Assembly: GCA_035297145.1 (NCBI GenBank)
Contig: DATGZN010000085.1
Coordinates: 62,001-126,000, forward strand
Length of the DNA: 64,000 nucleotides
Source of the DNA: QHXW01 sp035297145
Lineage (GTDB): Bacteria > Acidobacteriota > Terriglobia > Bryobacterales > Bryobacteraceae
Direction of reading: 5' to 3'
Program-made: the position numbers and the translations under genes
The notes under the pieces: model-generated
Told to the model about the DNA's origin: nothing
Databases searched by the model: none
The model's input: only the letters and a program-made list of their open reading frames with translations
In this document: piece after piece, positions 40,553 to 49,381 of the stretch
Layout: each line of letters starts with the position of its first letter
Position numbering within the stretch: position 1 is the first letter of the stretch

Positions 40553-42298
40553 TTATTCGCGGCCCGAAAGCAACCGTTCCGCCAGCCACACAATGTATCG
40601 CGTGTTGCGGCGTTGGACTTCCGTAACTAGTTCCGCCGGCAGTTCATCCAGCTTCTCTTTAAAGAATCTATTGTCGCCATCCGGCGCCTTCACGTCGCGG
40701 CTGCCCACCATATTACCCACCCAGAACACCAGGAACAGGTTGCCATCCACCCGCCCGCGATCGGCGTTGCCGAGATACGAACCACGCCCCATGGCTCGAT
40801 ACTGCGCCGCCAACTCGCTCTCCGCGCCGAACGCGCCGCGGGCAGCGAAATCGTCGCAGCGCTCCGCCATGCGCTCATAGAGCGCCTTCCAAGGCGATCC
40901 TTCCGCTTGCTCGGACAGCACATCGAACAATTGCAATTGGAGCTCGCCCGAAATCTTGTAGTTCACCCGCCCCGCCGTGGACCGCGCAATGGATTCCAGC
41001 ACCTCAGCTTGTTTTCCGCTGCCCGAGTGAATGCTCAGCGTTCCGTCGAAATGCCGCGCCACCGCCGCCAGCTCGCGGACGCGATGCGCCAGTTCTTCGA
41101 TCGGGCGCCCGCCGAATTGCTGGGCGACACGCGGCGCCAGCTCCGGCCACATCTTGTGATGTACGTAGTCGGTCAGGCCCACTCCCGTGGCCGCCGATGT
41201 TTCCATTGCCGAAGGATACGCCTGGCGTTTCTTGAACCCCAGGTTCGGCGGAACGAGCTGCGCCGGCCGCCCGCACTGCCTCAGCCAGTGCATGTAGAAG
41301 AACAATTCGCGCGGCGTAGTGAGCGTTTCCGCTTCGTCAATCGACGGCTCGAAATCGAACGGCGCTCCGCCTTTCTCACGCCGGATGAAGTCGAACAGCT
41401 CCTCGTTGAGCTTGAGGCTCTCGCCGAACTTCACCGCCAGCCGCAGCACCTCGCCGCGGGTAAAATCGTAAGCGGCATCTTCAACCGCAACTTTCCTGAC
41501 GAACTCGCCGAGGATCCAGGTGCGTTCTTCGGCGGAGAAGATCGACTCGAATTTCTCGGCCACCTGGCTGTCGCTCCACGCGTTCGGATGGCGAGTGTCG
41601 GCCTCAAGAATGAACAGCCGGGAAGTGTCGGTAGTGAACTTGGTATAACCTGCCGCGTGCCGGATGGCTTCCTTTGACGCCTCTACCGACCTCGCAATCT
41701 CGCTGGCATTGTTCCCAGTCACGATGAAGTGGTCCGCTTCCGCGTTGTATCCCTCGCGCCAGCCCGAGCGAATCGCCGCCCACAAGCCCGCATGATACAG
41801 ATGCCGGATGGAAATGCGCGTGTGGCCCGCGGCGGTCGGGTTTTCGCCATCGCGTGCCGCGATCACATCGTCCGTGGTCATCTCGCGTGTCGCCGAAAGC
41901 TGCACGGTGGACGCCATGTTGACGCCGGTCTTGCCCTGTATCTGTCGAAAAGCTTCGAAAGCCGCCGGAAGGCTGACTTCCGGATGCCGGTTGCCCACGG
42001 CCACTGCAGGCAATGCCACCTGAGGGCGGGGAAGGAACGCACGGTTCAAGTGTTCCGCGAACCAGCGGATAGAATCTCGATCGGTAGATGCAAACGGCCG
42101 CGATGCGCCCCCGTTCTTTCTCACGTGCAACAGTCGCGGCGTTGGACCCTCCACGACGATGTAGAAGCTCGATGGATCATCCGGATCTCGCTCGAGCGAC
42201 GGCGCGTGCGCGCGGGCGCGCAGTTCGTCAGTCAGCGGTTGATCGCCAATCGTTTCCGATAGGAAGGTGAAAAGACTGCCAAGTTTTGGGGTGGTCAA
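40553..42298 (-). CDS. tagaturonate epimerase (UxaE)-like protein
   Basis: A 581-residue cytoplasmic protein starting at TTG 42298. Features recalled from UxaE-type epimerases are KTGVNMASTVQLSATREM, RISIRHLYHAGLWAAIRSGWREGYNAEADHFI, the C-terminal FDGTLSIHSGSGKQAEVLESIA and VNYKISGELQLQLF. In Thermotoga-type uronate catabolism UxaE interconverts D-tagaturonate and D-fructuronate. The His-rich EADHF and SIHSGSGK segments could hold a metal site. The length exceeds characterised members (about 480), due to an extra N-terminal ~90 residues. The assignment is moderate and rests on motif memory and the sugar-acid context. Confidence 0.55.
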   Translation of the reverse strand: MTTPKLGSLFTFLSETIGDQPLTDELRARAHAPSLERDPDDPSSFYIVVEGPTPRLLHVRKNGGASRPFASTDRDSIRWFAEHLNRAFLPRPQVALPAVAVGNRHPEVSLPAAFEAFRQIQGKTGVNMASTVQLSATREMTTDDVIAARDGENPTAAGHTRISIRHLYHAGLWAAIRSGWREGYNAEADHFIVTGNNASEIARSVEASKEAIRHAAGYTKFTTDTSRLFILEADTRHPNAWSDSQVAEKFESIFSAEERTWILGEFVRKVAVEDAAYDFTRGEVLRLAVKFGESLKLNEELFDFIRREKGGAPFDFEPSIDEAETLTTPRELFFYMHWLRQCGRPAQLVPPNLGFKKRQAYPSAMETSAATGVGLTDYVHHKMWPELAPRVAQQFGGRPIEELAHRVRELAAVARHFDGTLSIHSGSGKQAEVLESIARSTAGRVNYKISGELQLQLFDVLSEQAEGSPWKALYERMAERCDDFAARGAFGAESELAAQYRAMGRGSYLGNADRGRVDGNLFLVFWVGNMVGSRDVKAPDGDNRFFKEKLDELPAELVTEVQRRNTRYIVWLAERLLSGRE

Positions 42299-42691
42299 GC
42301 AACTATAATTGCAAACTTTTCATCTCCGGCGCGAGCGCGTAGTGCGCTCATTCTGGGTTGATCGATGGCGCGGAACATCGACGATAGATGTAGCGCAGGG
42401 ACACGCGCCGTATGCGGGTACCTGCGGCTGTGAGGCAGGCACGTGAGAAAAGCCGCGGGTATCCCGCCAACCCCGCGGTATCCCCGTGCTACAGGGATGG
42501 GTGTTTCATTCGGAACAATGTCGCCAGGGACGCGGTACACCCTATCCTTGCTGCCGTTGTACGAGATCGCGTCCGCACCAGATTGCTTCGCGCCCGCGAA
42601 AAGGCTAGTTGAAGCTGAGGAACAGTGGTTACGCGATTGCATTCCACGTCGTGTGCCCACACCGCTGTGTCTCTTTGATATCAAGTCACTG
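42299..42691. other. intergenic region with possible galU fragment
   Basis: No complete gene. On the minus strand 42531-42579 encodes ISYNGSKDRVYRV, resembling ISHNGSRDRVYRI of galU (45033-45086 region), with about three-quarters of bases matching. The rest (42582-42691) contains the 5' leader of the following gene; no clear promoter was recognised. Confidence 0.4.
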
Positions 42692-44680
42692 ATGGAGTAT
42701 GTCGTGAAGAATCATGCCCTCTCGCTATTCTCAATTGGATTGTCTCTCATGCTGTTGCTGGGTTGTTTTGACACGGCCCGGGCGCAGAATATTCTGACCG
42801 CGAATCCTTCCCGGCTCACATTCCATACGCAGTCCGGTGTAACGGCGGCTTCGCCCGCCGCCGTCACGGTGACTCCCACCAGCTTGCACTTCGAGCAAGG
42901 CGACTTCCTGGCCCCCAGCCAGAAACTTCAGATCAATGGCGTCCCCGCTGGCACCAGGATCAGCGCCTCCGCCACGCAGTCCAATGGATCGGGAACATGG
43001 CTCACCACCTCCGTCTCCGGCACTGTGGTACCGGTCAGCGTCAGCGCCAGCCCGCTTTCCGATCTCGGCACCTACAACGGCGTCGTCACAGTTGTTGTTC
43101 CCGGTGCGCAGGGCAGTCCCTTAAGCATTCCGGTAACGTTCGCCTTCACCGAGAGTGAACTTAGGCTCAATGCATCGGTTGATACTCTGAGCTTCTCATT
43201 CCAGCCTGGAACTCAGATCTCGACTACAGGTCAGACAGTCCAATTGACCGGCATCGAAGGGGCATTCCCCGCAGCAGGATCCGTCGCCGTCCCATTTAAC
43301 GCCGAATTTACCCCCCAGACCGGAGGCGCATTCGTTACTGTCACACCTACGAGCGGCGTCACGTCAGCAAGCTTCGTCACGTCAGCGAGACTGAGCGTGG
43401 CGCTCAACGCGGCAGTGGTGGCTGGTCTTTCACCTGGCTCGTATTCCGGAACGATCAGTGTGTCGTGCTCTTGTGTCTCTCTTTCCGGTTACCCAACCGT
43501 GACGGTGAATCTGACCGTCACCGCGGGGGGCAACACCACCCCCACTGGGTTGCTTTTTGTAGCCACGCCGCCCTGCCGGGTGGTGGATACGCGGGACGGG
43601 ACCAAGCCGGATGGTTTCGGACCGCCATCGTTCTCGACGGGGCTGGCTCGCTCGTTCGCGATCCCGAACGGACCGTGTACTGGGATTCCAGGAAACGCTC
43701 AGGCATACGCGCTGAACGTCACGGTAGTGCCGGATGGGCCGCTGGGGTATGTAACGGTGTGGGCGACCGGGCAGAGCCAGCCAGGCGTATCGACCCTAAA
43801 CTCCTACGATGGAGAGGTGAAAGCCAATGCGGCAATCGTAGCGGCGGGAACGGAGGGAGCCATCAGCGTATTTGCGACAAACGATACCGATGTGGTGCTG
43901 GATATCAACGGGTACTTTGTGCCAAATACAGACCCGAATGGGCTGGCGTTCTATCCCCTGACGCCCTGCCGGGTGGTGGATACACGCCCAGGGGCTCCAG
44001 CCACAGTCGTCACGGGGAGGTTGCCCGCTTCCAGTGTCACTACGCTACCGATCCTGTCGAGCAACTGTCATGTGCCGGCGACGGCGAAGGCGTATTCATT
44101 GAACTTCACCCTGGTTCCGCCCGGGACGCCCGTCAGTTATCTAACGGTGTGGCCAACGGGAGAAGGCCAGCCATTTGTATCGACGCTGAATGACCCGACC
44201 GGGACGGCGGAGGCGAATGCAGGTATCGCGCCGGCGGGAACCGGGGGCGGTATCGATGTTTTTGTGACCGACGCGACGGATTTGGTGGTGGACATCAACG
44301 GGTACTTTGCGCCGTTAGCGGAAGGGGGTTCGTCGCTGTATACTCTGGCGCCATGTCGGGTACTGGACACGCGCAACCCAGCGGGTGCCCGGCCGTTCCA
44401 GGGGACAATTCATGTAAATGCAACGGGGAGCGGTTGTGGACCCACCAGTGCTGCGCAGGCGTATGTATTCAACGCGACGGTGGTGCCCGCAGGGCCGTTG
44501 GGCTTTTTGACGCTGTGGCCGGAGGGGAGCGGACAACCGCTGGAATCGACGCTGAACGCATACGCCGGAGAGGTGACCAGCAATCTGGCGATCGTGCCGG
44601 CGAGCGACACGGCGATCAGCGCTTTTGCCAGCAACAGCACGTATTTGCTCCTGGACCTGTTCGGCTACTTCGCTAAGTGA
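42692..44680 (+). CDS. secreted protein with BACON-like domain and three VDTR repeats
   Basis: ATG 42692 gives 662 residues; the open frame upstream is discarded because a signal peptide with a lipobox-like end (LSLMLLLGCFDTARA) starts near this Met. Residues ~40-280 hold two or three Ig/BACON-like domains (PTSLHFEQGDFLAPSQKLQI). The C-terminal ~380 residues are three tandem repeats of ~120 residues, each starting PCRVVDTR or PCRVLDTR and ending with GYF. This repeat family occurs in surface-associated proteins and is suggestive of carbohydrate or cell-wall binding; it is not characterised here. It is convergent with galU. Confidence 0.75.
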   Translation: MEYVVKNHALSLFSIGLSLMLLLGCFDTARAQNILTANPSRLTFHTQSGVTAASPAAVTVTPTSLHFEQGDFLAPSQKLQINGVPAGTRISASATQSNGSGTWLTTSVSGTVVPVSVSASPLSDLGTYNGVVTVVVPGAQGSPLSIPVTFAFTESELRLNASVDTLSFSFQPGTQISTTGQTVQLTGIEGAFPAAGSVAVPFNAEFTPQTGGAFVTVTPTSGVTSASFVTSARLSVALNAAVVAGLSPGSYSGTISVSCSCVSLSGYPTVTVNLTVTAGGNTTPTGLLFVATPPCRVVDTRDGTKPDGFGPPSFSTGLARSFAIPNGPCTGIPGNAQAYALNVTVVPDGPLGYVTVWATGQSQPGVSTLNSYDGEVKANAAIVAAGTEGAISVFATNDTDVVLDINGYFVPNTDPNGLAFYPLTPCRVVDTRPGAPATVVTGRLPASSVTTLPILSSNCHVPATAKAYSLNFTLVPPGTPVSYLTVWPTGEGQPFVSTLNDPTGTAEANAGIAPAGTGGGIDVFVTDATDLVVDINGYFAPLAEGGSSLYTLAPCRVLDTRNPAGARPFQGTIHVNATGSGCGPTSAAQAYVFNATVVPAGPLGFLTLWPEGSGQPLESTLNAYAGEVTSNLAIVPASDTAISAFASNSTYLLLDLFGYFAK

Positions 44681-44720
44681 CAGTCCCGGTCGCGGATATC
44701 GCAGTTCGACGCTGCGGCAA

Positions 44721-45605
44721 CTACAATTGCAGATTTTTGAGGTACTCGCGAAACGGCGCGCCCAGATCGTGCCGGCGGAGCGCGAACTCCACCGTGGCTT
44801 TCAAAAACCCGAGCTTGTCGCCGGCGTCGTAGCGCGTGCCTTCAAAGCGGTAGGCGTAGATGGGGCGGGTATGCAACAGGTGCTTGAGCCCGTCGGTCAG
44901 CTGGATCTCGGAACCTGAGCCGGGCTCGATCGATTGCAGCGAATTGAATATCTCCGGCGTGAGCACGTAGCGTCCGATGATGGCGAGATTGGAGGGAGCT
45001 TCGCCGGCCTTGGGCTTCTCCACCAAATCGCGGATGCGGTACACGCGATCCCTACTGCCATTGTGAGAAATGGCTTCGGCGTCCACTACGCCGTAAGCCG
45101 AGATCTTATCGGGCGGCACTTCCATGACAGCCAATACCGGGGCGGCGAAGAAATCGTGAATATCCAGGAGCTGTCGGAGGCACGGGGTTTCAGCATCGAT
45201 CACGTCGTCCGCCAACACCACCGCAAATGGCTCCGAACCCACCAGCTCACTCGCCCGCAACACGGCGTGACCTAGACCCAGCGCCTCTTTCTGCCGTATG
45301 TACGCGACATTGATCATGTCCGATACCGCACGCACCGTCGCCAGCAGTTCTTTCTTCCCGCGGCTTTCGAGCTGATATTCCAGCTCGAAGCTGACGTCGA
45401 AATGATCTTCGATGGCCGACTTGCCGCGACCGGTCACGATGATGATGTTCTGAATACCCGAATGCAGGGCCTCTTCGACGCCGTACTGGATAATGGGCTT
45501 ATCCACCAGCGGCAGCATCTCTTTGGGTTGCGCCTTGGTGGCGGGCAGGAATCGTGTGCCGAGCCCCGCGGCTGGGAACACGGCTTTGCGGACTTTTGCG
45601 AGCAT
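44721..45605 (-). CDS. galU: UTP-glucose-1-phosphate uridylyltransferase
   Basis: A 294-residue nucleotidyltransferase: the signature FPAAGLGTRFLPATKAQPKEMLPLVDKPIIQYGVEEAL supplies the UTP-binding loop and catalytic Lys region, followed by GRGKSAIEDHFD, VVLADDVI and VEKPKAGEAPSN. It makes UDP-glucose for polysaccharides, glycolipids and trehalose. Full length compared with bacterial GalU. Start ATG 45605. Divergent from the ferredoxin gene. Confidence 0.95.
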   Translation of the reverse strand: MLAKVRKAVFPAAGLGTRFLPATKAQPKEMLPLVDKPIIQYGVEEALHSGIQNIIIVTGRGKSAIEDHFDVSFELEYQLESRGKKELLATVRAVSDMINVAYIRQKEALGLGHAVLRASELVGSEPFAVVLADDVIDAETPCLRQLLDIHDFFAAPVLAVMEVPPDKISAYGVVDAEAISHNGSRDRVYRIRDLVEKPKAGEAPSNLAIIGRYVLTPEIFNSLQSIEPGSGSEIQLTDGLKHLLHTRPIYAYRFEGTRYDAGDKLGFLKATVEFALRRHDLGAPFREYLKNLQL

Positions 45606-45650
45606 CCCTTACAGTGTGCGGCTACTGCCGCGGGGGGCGCAAGAGCGTGT

Positions 45651-45679
45651 TTGTTTTTTGTCCAGCCTTGTGTTATGAA
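45651..45679 (+). promoter_or_regulatory. candidate promoter of the ferredoxin gene
   Basis: TTGTTT (45651-45656), a 17-base spacer and TATGAA (45674-45679) form a sigma-70-like pair 24 bases before the ATG. AGGAA precedes the start codon. Confidence 0.4.
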
Positions 45680-45702
45680 TAGGCTTCACAGGAACACATA
45701 TC

Positions 45703-45963
45703 ATGGCATACGTCATAGCCGAACCTTGCATTGGAACCAAAGATACCGCCTGCGTGGATGCTTGCCCGGTGGACTGCATCCACCCCAAGAAAGACGAGCC
45801 GAACTTCGCCGAAGCGGAGATGCTCTACATCGATCCGGTGGAGTGCATCGACTGCGGCGCCTGCGTCCCGGTTTGCCCGGTATCCGCCATTTTCGCGCTC
45901 GATGATCTGCCCGAAAAGTGGCAGAGCTTCACGCCGAAAAACGCCGCTTATTACGGTAAATAG
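45703..45963 (+). CDS. fdxA: seven-iron-type ferredoxin
   Basis: An 86-residue electron carrier. Cysteines C9, C17, C21 and C25 (CxxxxxxxC-xxx-C-xxx-C) and C48, C51, C54, C58 (CIDCGACVPVCP) give the pattern of 7Fe or 8Fe ferredoxins, with [3Fe-4S]/[4Fe-4S] centres. The spacing with seven residues between the first two cysteines is that of FdxA. The C-terminal ~28 residues (DDLPEKWQSFTPKNAAYYGK) are the standard tail. The redox partners are not encoded here. Confidence 0.92.
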   Translation: MAYVIAEPCIGTKDTACVDACPVDCIHPKKDEPNFAEAEMLYIDPVECIDCGACVPVCPVSAIFALDDLPEKWQSFTPKNAAYYGK

Positions 45964-46076
45964 ATCGTAGGTCACCAGGTTCCAAACAGCTTTTTCTTCA
46001 GAGAAACAGGCACTTAGCCCAACGCTTGTGCCCGGTGGAGAGTCTGGTATGGATAACATGCGGGTGAGGAGTCTTC

Positions 46077-46403
46077 ATGACCGCCAATCCCCTGGGCAGA
46101 ATCAACGTCACCACGCCGGGCACACTCGTTCCTCTAACCAACAACACCACGCTGCGGGTTTCCAAGATCTATTTTCAGGTGATTCCCGGCCTGACCGGTA
46201 AGGGCTACATCGGGAAAAGCGGCATGGTGCGGGCCACTCTTGTAAACGTGATCCGCGTGCTTTGGCCGAATTCGGCTGGCGGCTTTTCGGACTCGTTTTT
46301 CATCGAGTCTCAGGCCGACTCGGATGTGCTGAACCTCGCCGAGTATTACGTCGACATGGACGTCGCCGGGGAGGGACTGCTGGTTACGTATTGGGCGGAG
46401 TAG
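46077..46403 (+). CDS. unrecognised 108-residue protein
   Basis: I do not recognise this family with confidence. The protein starts TANPLGRINVTTPGTLVPLTNN and has alternating beta-strand-like segments, no cysteines, no signal peptide and no membrane helix. It reads like a small beta-structured particle or decoration protein, such as phage-like structural proteins, but nothing phage-like surrounds it. GTGAGGAG lies just upstream as a ribosome-binding site, and codon use is like the neighbours, so it is likely real. Its last 20 bases overlap the convergent queD gene. Confidence 0.6.
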   Translation: MTANPLGRINVTTPGTLVPLTNNTTLRVSKIYFQVIPGLTGKGYIGKSGMVRATLVNVIRVLWPNSAGGFSDSFFIESQADSDVLNLAEYYVDMDVAGEGLLVTYWAE

Positions 46404-46764
46404 GCCGGTAAGTGGCAGAGGTGATGTCGGTTTCCCAGATTTTCACCTCCCGGATGCGCGGCCCTGGGGGAAGGCCGCCGGAAACCTCATCATAAAAATA
46501 GCGCGCCAGGTTTTCAGCCGACGGGTTCACGGTATCGAACGGGGGAATGTCGTTGATGAACTGGTGGTCGAGCCGGGCGACAATGGCGCGGATGGCGCGT
46601 TTCACGTCAGCGAAGTCCAACAGCAGCCCGATCTGATTCAAATCCTCACCTTCCATGGTTATTTGCACGCGGTAGTTGTGGCCGTGCACGTTTTCGCACT
46701 TGCCGCGATAATTGCGCAGCGAGTGTCCCGCAGCGAACGTTTCTTCCACCGAAACTTCAAACAT
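46384..46764 (-). CDS. queD: 6-carboxy-5,6,7,8-tetrahydropterin synthase
   Basis: A 126-residue enzyme of the PTPS/QueD family that makes 6-carboxytetrahydropterin for queuosine and 7-deazaguanine synthesis. Zinc ligands are His14 (FAAGHSL), His27 and His29 (NVHGHNY), with Cys23 as catalytic thiol and LDHQFIND supplying the later catalytic His/Asp region. The Glu in EVKIWET binds the pterin. Start ATG 46764 overlaps the dinG stop by 8 bases, so it is translated with the helicase. No other queuosine gene is in the window. Confidence 0.93.
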   Translation of the reverse strand: MFEVSVEETFAAGHSLRNYRGKCENVHGHNYRVQITMEGEDLNQIGLLLDFADVKRAIRAIVARLDHQFINDIPPFDTVNPSAENLARYFYDEVSGGLPPGPRIREVKIWETDITSATYRPTPPNT

Positions 46765-48685
46765 TAAAGAACTTCTCCACGTCGCCGAACTTGGTTGTGA
46801 AACCGTAGTCGGGCAGGCTGTCGAAGAAAATCTGGCCGTAGCGCTGCTTGGTAATGCGGTTATCCAGCAGGACCAGAACGCCCCGATCCGAGCGGCTACG
46901 AATCAACCTGCCAAATCCTTGTTTTAGCGCGATGGCGGCCTGCGGAATCTGGTAATCGTAGAACGGATTTCCGCCGGCCTCGCGAATTCTGCGCAGCCGC
47001 GCCTCAACGACAGGGTCGCTGGGAACGGCGAACGGCAACTTATCAATGATAACGCAGCTCAACTGGTCGCCTGGCACATCCACGCCCTGCCAGAATGAAG
47101 CGGTAGCGAAGAGCACGCTGCCGGGAGTATCGCGGAACTCCTCGAGCAACGCGGTGCGCGGGCCGGTGCCTTGCATCAGGGTGGGGAATTCGACTTCGAG
47201 CGACACGCGATCATAGATCAGTCGCATCTGCTGATAGCTGGTGAAGAGCACGAACGCGCGTCCACGGCTCAGCTCCAGCAGTTTGATGATTTCATCGCCG
47301 GCCATTTTGGTGAAAGCCTGGTCGCGGGGATCGGGCGTATGTTGGGGAACGTAGAGGAGCGCCTGGTTGCTGTAGTCGAAATGGCCGGGCACGACCAGCG
47401 TGCGGGCGTAGGGGAGGCCGAGCCGCTGTTTCGCAAATTCGAACGTGCCGGAGACGGCGAGAGTGGCTGAGGTCAGGATCGCGGTGTCGACTCTATCGAA
47501 CAGGCGTGCGGAGAGGATGGACGAAACGTCGACGGGCGTCGCCTGAAGGAAACACCCGCGACCGCGGCGCTCGGCCCAGTACACGAATTCCGAGTCGTCG
47601 GATTCGAGAATAAACCTCAAGCTCAACGTTAACTCTTCCACGCGGCGGAGGAGCGGGTTCACTTCTTCCGGCGGGTTCTTCAGAAGCTTGAGGTGTGACT
47701 TAGTAAGCTCGAGAGCCAGCAAGAGATCGGAATACGCGTCCTGGTTGTTCTCAATAAATGCCGAGCGGCCTTCGAAGCCGGCGCGGCCGTCGGTGATGCC
47801 GAATAGCGAGAAGAAGTGTTCCGAGAGCTGTTCGAGGCGGTCGAGGATGCGGTCGAGTTCGGGAGAACCGAACTGCTTCTGGCGCGAGATGCGGGCCATG
47901 TCGCGGCGCAATTCCTGGAAGCGATAGTTGCTGATCTGAACACCGAAGTACTGGCCGGCGACATCCTCGATCTCGTGCGCTTCATCGAAGACCACGGCGT
48001 GATATTCGGGGAGGATGCCGGGGACGTCTTCGTCTTTGATGGCGAGGTCGGCAAAAAACAGGTGATGGTTGACGATGATGATGTCGCTTTGGGCAGCGCG
48101 CTGGTGCATGAGGGTGATGAAACAGCGCTCGAACTGGGGGCACTTCTGGCCGGAACACAGATCGCGGCGGGCGTCGATTTTGTTCCATGCCCCGCTCGAT
48201 TCGGGCAGAGTTTTGATTTCGGCGCGGTCGCCGAATTCCGTGGTCTTCTCCCACTCCTGGATGATCTGGAAGTCGGCGACCTCTTCGAGTCCGGTCAGGA
48301 TGGCTTCGTTTTCGGCGTCGGAGATTTTCTGGCGGCAGGCGTAGTTGGCGCGGCCCTTCATATAGCAGACTTCAAGCGGGCGGTCGAAGTGCTTTTGCAG
48401 GAACGGCACATCCTTGAAAAAGAGCTGCTCCTGGAGGTTTTTGGTGCCTGTGGAGACGACGATGCGCTTGCCGGAGAGGATGGCAGGGACGAGGTAGGCG
48501 AGGGTTTTGCCGGTGCCTGTGCCGGCCTCGACGATGAGGTGCTTGCGATCGGTGAGGGCGGATTCGACGGCCTCAGCCATTTCGAGCTGGCCGGGGCGGT
48601 ACTCGTAGTTGGGATGCCACTGGGAAAGCGCGCCGTGGCGGGAGAAGAATTGGCGCACGGAGGACGCTTTGGTGGACGGGGACAT
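46757..48685 (-). CDS. DinG/XPD-type ATP-dependent DNA helicase
   Basis: A 642-residue superfamily 2 helicase. Walker A is EAGTGTGKT (53-61), the DEAH box is at 234-237 (VVFDEAHEIED), and Cys117, Cys177, Cys182 and Cys188 are placed to bind the [4Fe-4S] cluster of XPD/DinG enzymes. The C-terminal helicase domain contains ATASFWQGVDVPGDQLSCVIIDKLPF and QGFGRLIRSRSDRGVLVLLDNR. No exonuclease domain is fused. It unwinds DNA with 5'-3' polarity in repair or replication-transcription conflicts. Its 5' end is duplicated in fragments at 49445, 49566 and 53648. Confidence 0.92.
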   Translation of the reverse strand: MSPSTKASSVRQFFSRHGALSQWHPNYEYRPGQLEMAEAVESALTDRKHLIVEAGTGTGKTLAYLVPAILSGKRIVVSTGTKNLQEQLFFKDVPFLQKHFDRPLEVCYMKGRANYACRQKISDAENEAILTGLEEVADFQIIQEWEKTTEFGDRAEIKTLPESSGAWNKIDARRDLCSGQKCPQFERCFITLMHQRAAQSDIIIVNHHLFFADLAIKDEDVPGILPEYHAVVFDEAHEIEDVAGQYFGVQISNYRFQELRRDMARISRQKQFGSPELDRILDRLEQLSEHFFSLFGITDGRAGFEGRSAFIENNQDAYSDLLLALELTKSHLKLLKNPPEEVNPLLRRVEELTLSLRFILESDDSEFVYWAERRGRGCFLQATPVDVSSILSARLFDRVDTAILTSATLAVSGTFEFAKQRLGLPYARTLVVPGHFDYSNQALLYVPQHTPDPRDQAFTKMAGDEIIKLLELSRGRAFVLFTSYQQMRLIYDRVSLEVEFPTLMQGTGPRTALLEEFRDTPGSVLFATASFWQGVDVPGDQLSCVIIDKLPFAVPSDPVVEARLRRIREAGGNPFYDYQIPQAAIALKQGFGRLIRSRSDRGVLVLLDNRITKQRYGQIFFDSLPDYGFTTKFGDVEKFFNV

Positions 48686-48792
48686 TTTGGGTCTAGATTG
48701 ATTGTAGCGGGGGAAAAGAATTCACTGCAGAGGCTCGGAGGCAGGGAGAAATTACAGGAAGAGTTGGTGTGGCGAGGATTGCGGCTCTATCC

Positions 48793-49080
48793 CTAGGCCG
48801 GAAGATACCGCTTGATGGTGAGTTCACTCGCCTGACGACGCGTTCTCGCCACATCGTAGGCAAGCTGCATCCGGAGCAGGTGGTCCATGTCCGGACCAAA
48901 CGCTTTCTCGATGCGCAGAGCCATTTCCGGCGTCAGGGTGGCCTTGCCGTGCAAGAGGTCGGAAAGCGTAGCGCGCCGCACCTTCAAAATCTCCGCGGCT
49001 TTCGACACGTTGAGGCCGAGCGCTTCGATGATCTCGGTTCTGATCAAATCGCCGGGATGGGGCGGGTTCTTCATGGGCAT
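48793..49080 (-). CDS. higA: HigA-type antitoxin
   Basis: A 95-residue HTH protein: PPHPGDLIRTEIIEALGLNVSKAAEILKVRRATLSDLLHGKATLTPEMALRIEKAFG is the VapI/HigA-type Xre domain, ending with a helix and RRQASELTIKRY. It binds HigB and its own promoter. It follows the toxin gene after 10 bases, the reversed order typical of higBA. Confidence 0.93.
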   Translation of the reverse strand: MPMKNPPHPGDLIRTEIIEALGLNVSKAAEILKVRRATLSDLLHGKATLTPEMALRIEKAFGPDMDHLLRMQLAYDVARTRRQASELTIKRYLPA

Positions 49081-49090
49081 CTCTGCTCTC

Positions 49091-49381
49091 CTAATGGTAG
49101 TCGATCAAGTCAATATCGCTAGCGCTGTTGGTCTCGTGGTCGTAACGGAAAATCAAGCGCCAATTTCCTGTGACGGTCAAGCTCCAGAATTCCTTCCAGG
49201 CGCCTTTCAAGGGATGCAATTTCCAACCCGGAAACCGGCTCACCTGTTCCAGGCTGTTCGCTGTCTCCAAAGCGAATAGAAGCTTGCGCAGCTTGTCAGC
49301 CATCGCAGCCGGAACCCCTTTGGCGTTGTCATTGGCATGAAGTTTTCTTAGCCCTTTGTGGCGAAAGCCGGCAAGCTGCAT
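49091..49381 (-). CDS. higB: HigB-type (RelE/ParE) toxin
   Basis: A 96-residue toxin beginning QLAGFRHKGLRKL, with the RelE-superfamily segments FPGWKLHPLKGAWKEFWSLTVTGNWRLIFRY; His, Lys and Arg residues in GWKLHPLKG and NWRLIF are those used for mRNA cleavage on ribosomes. It lies first in the operon, ahead of higA. The 3' neighbour on the minus strand is the helicase gene. Confidence 0.93.
   Translation of the reverse strand: MQLAGFRHKGLRKLHANDNAKGVPAAMADKLRKLLFALETANSLEQVSRFPGWKLHPLKGAWKEFWSLTVTGNWRLIFRYDHETNSASDIDLIDYH

Noticed and set aside
46077..46403. Phage structural gene indicating a prophage
   Set aside because: The fold impression is vague and no other phage gene is nearby.
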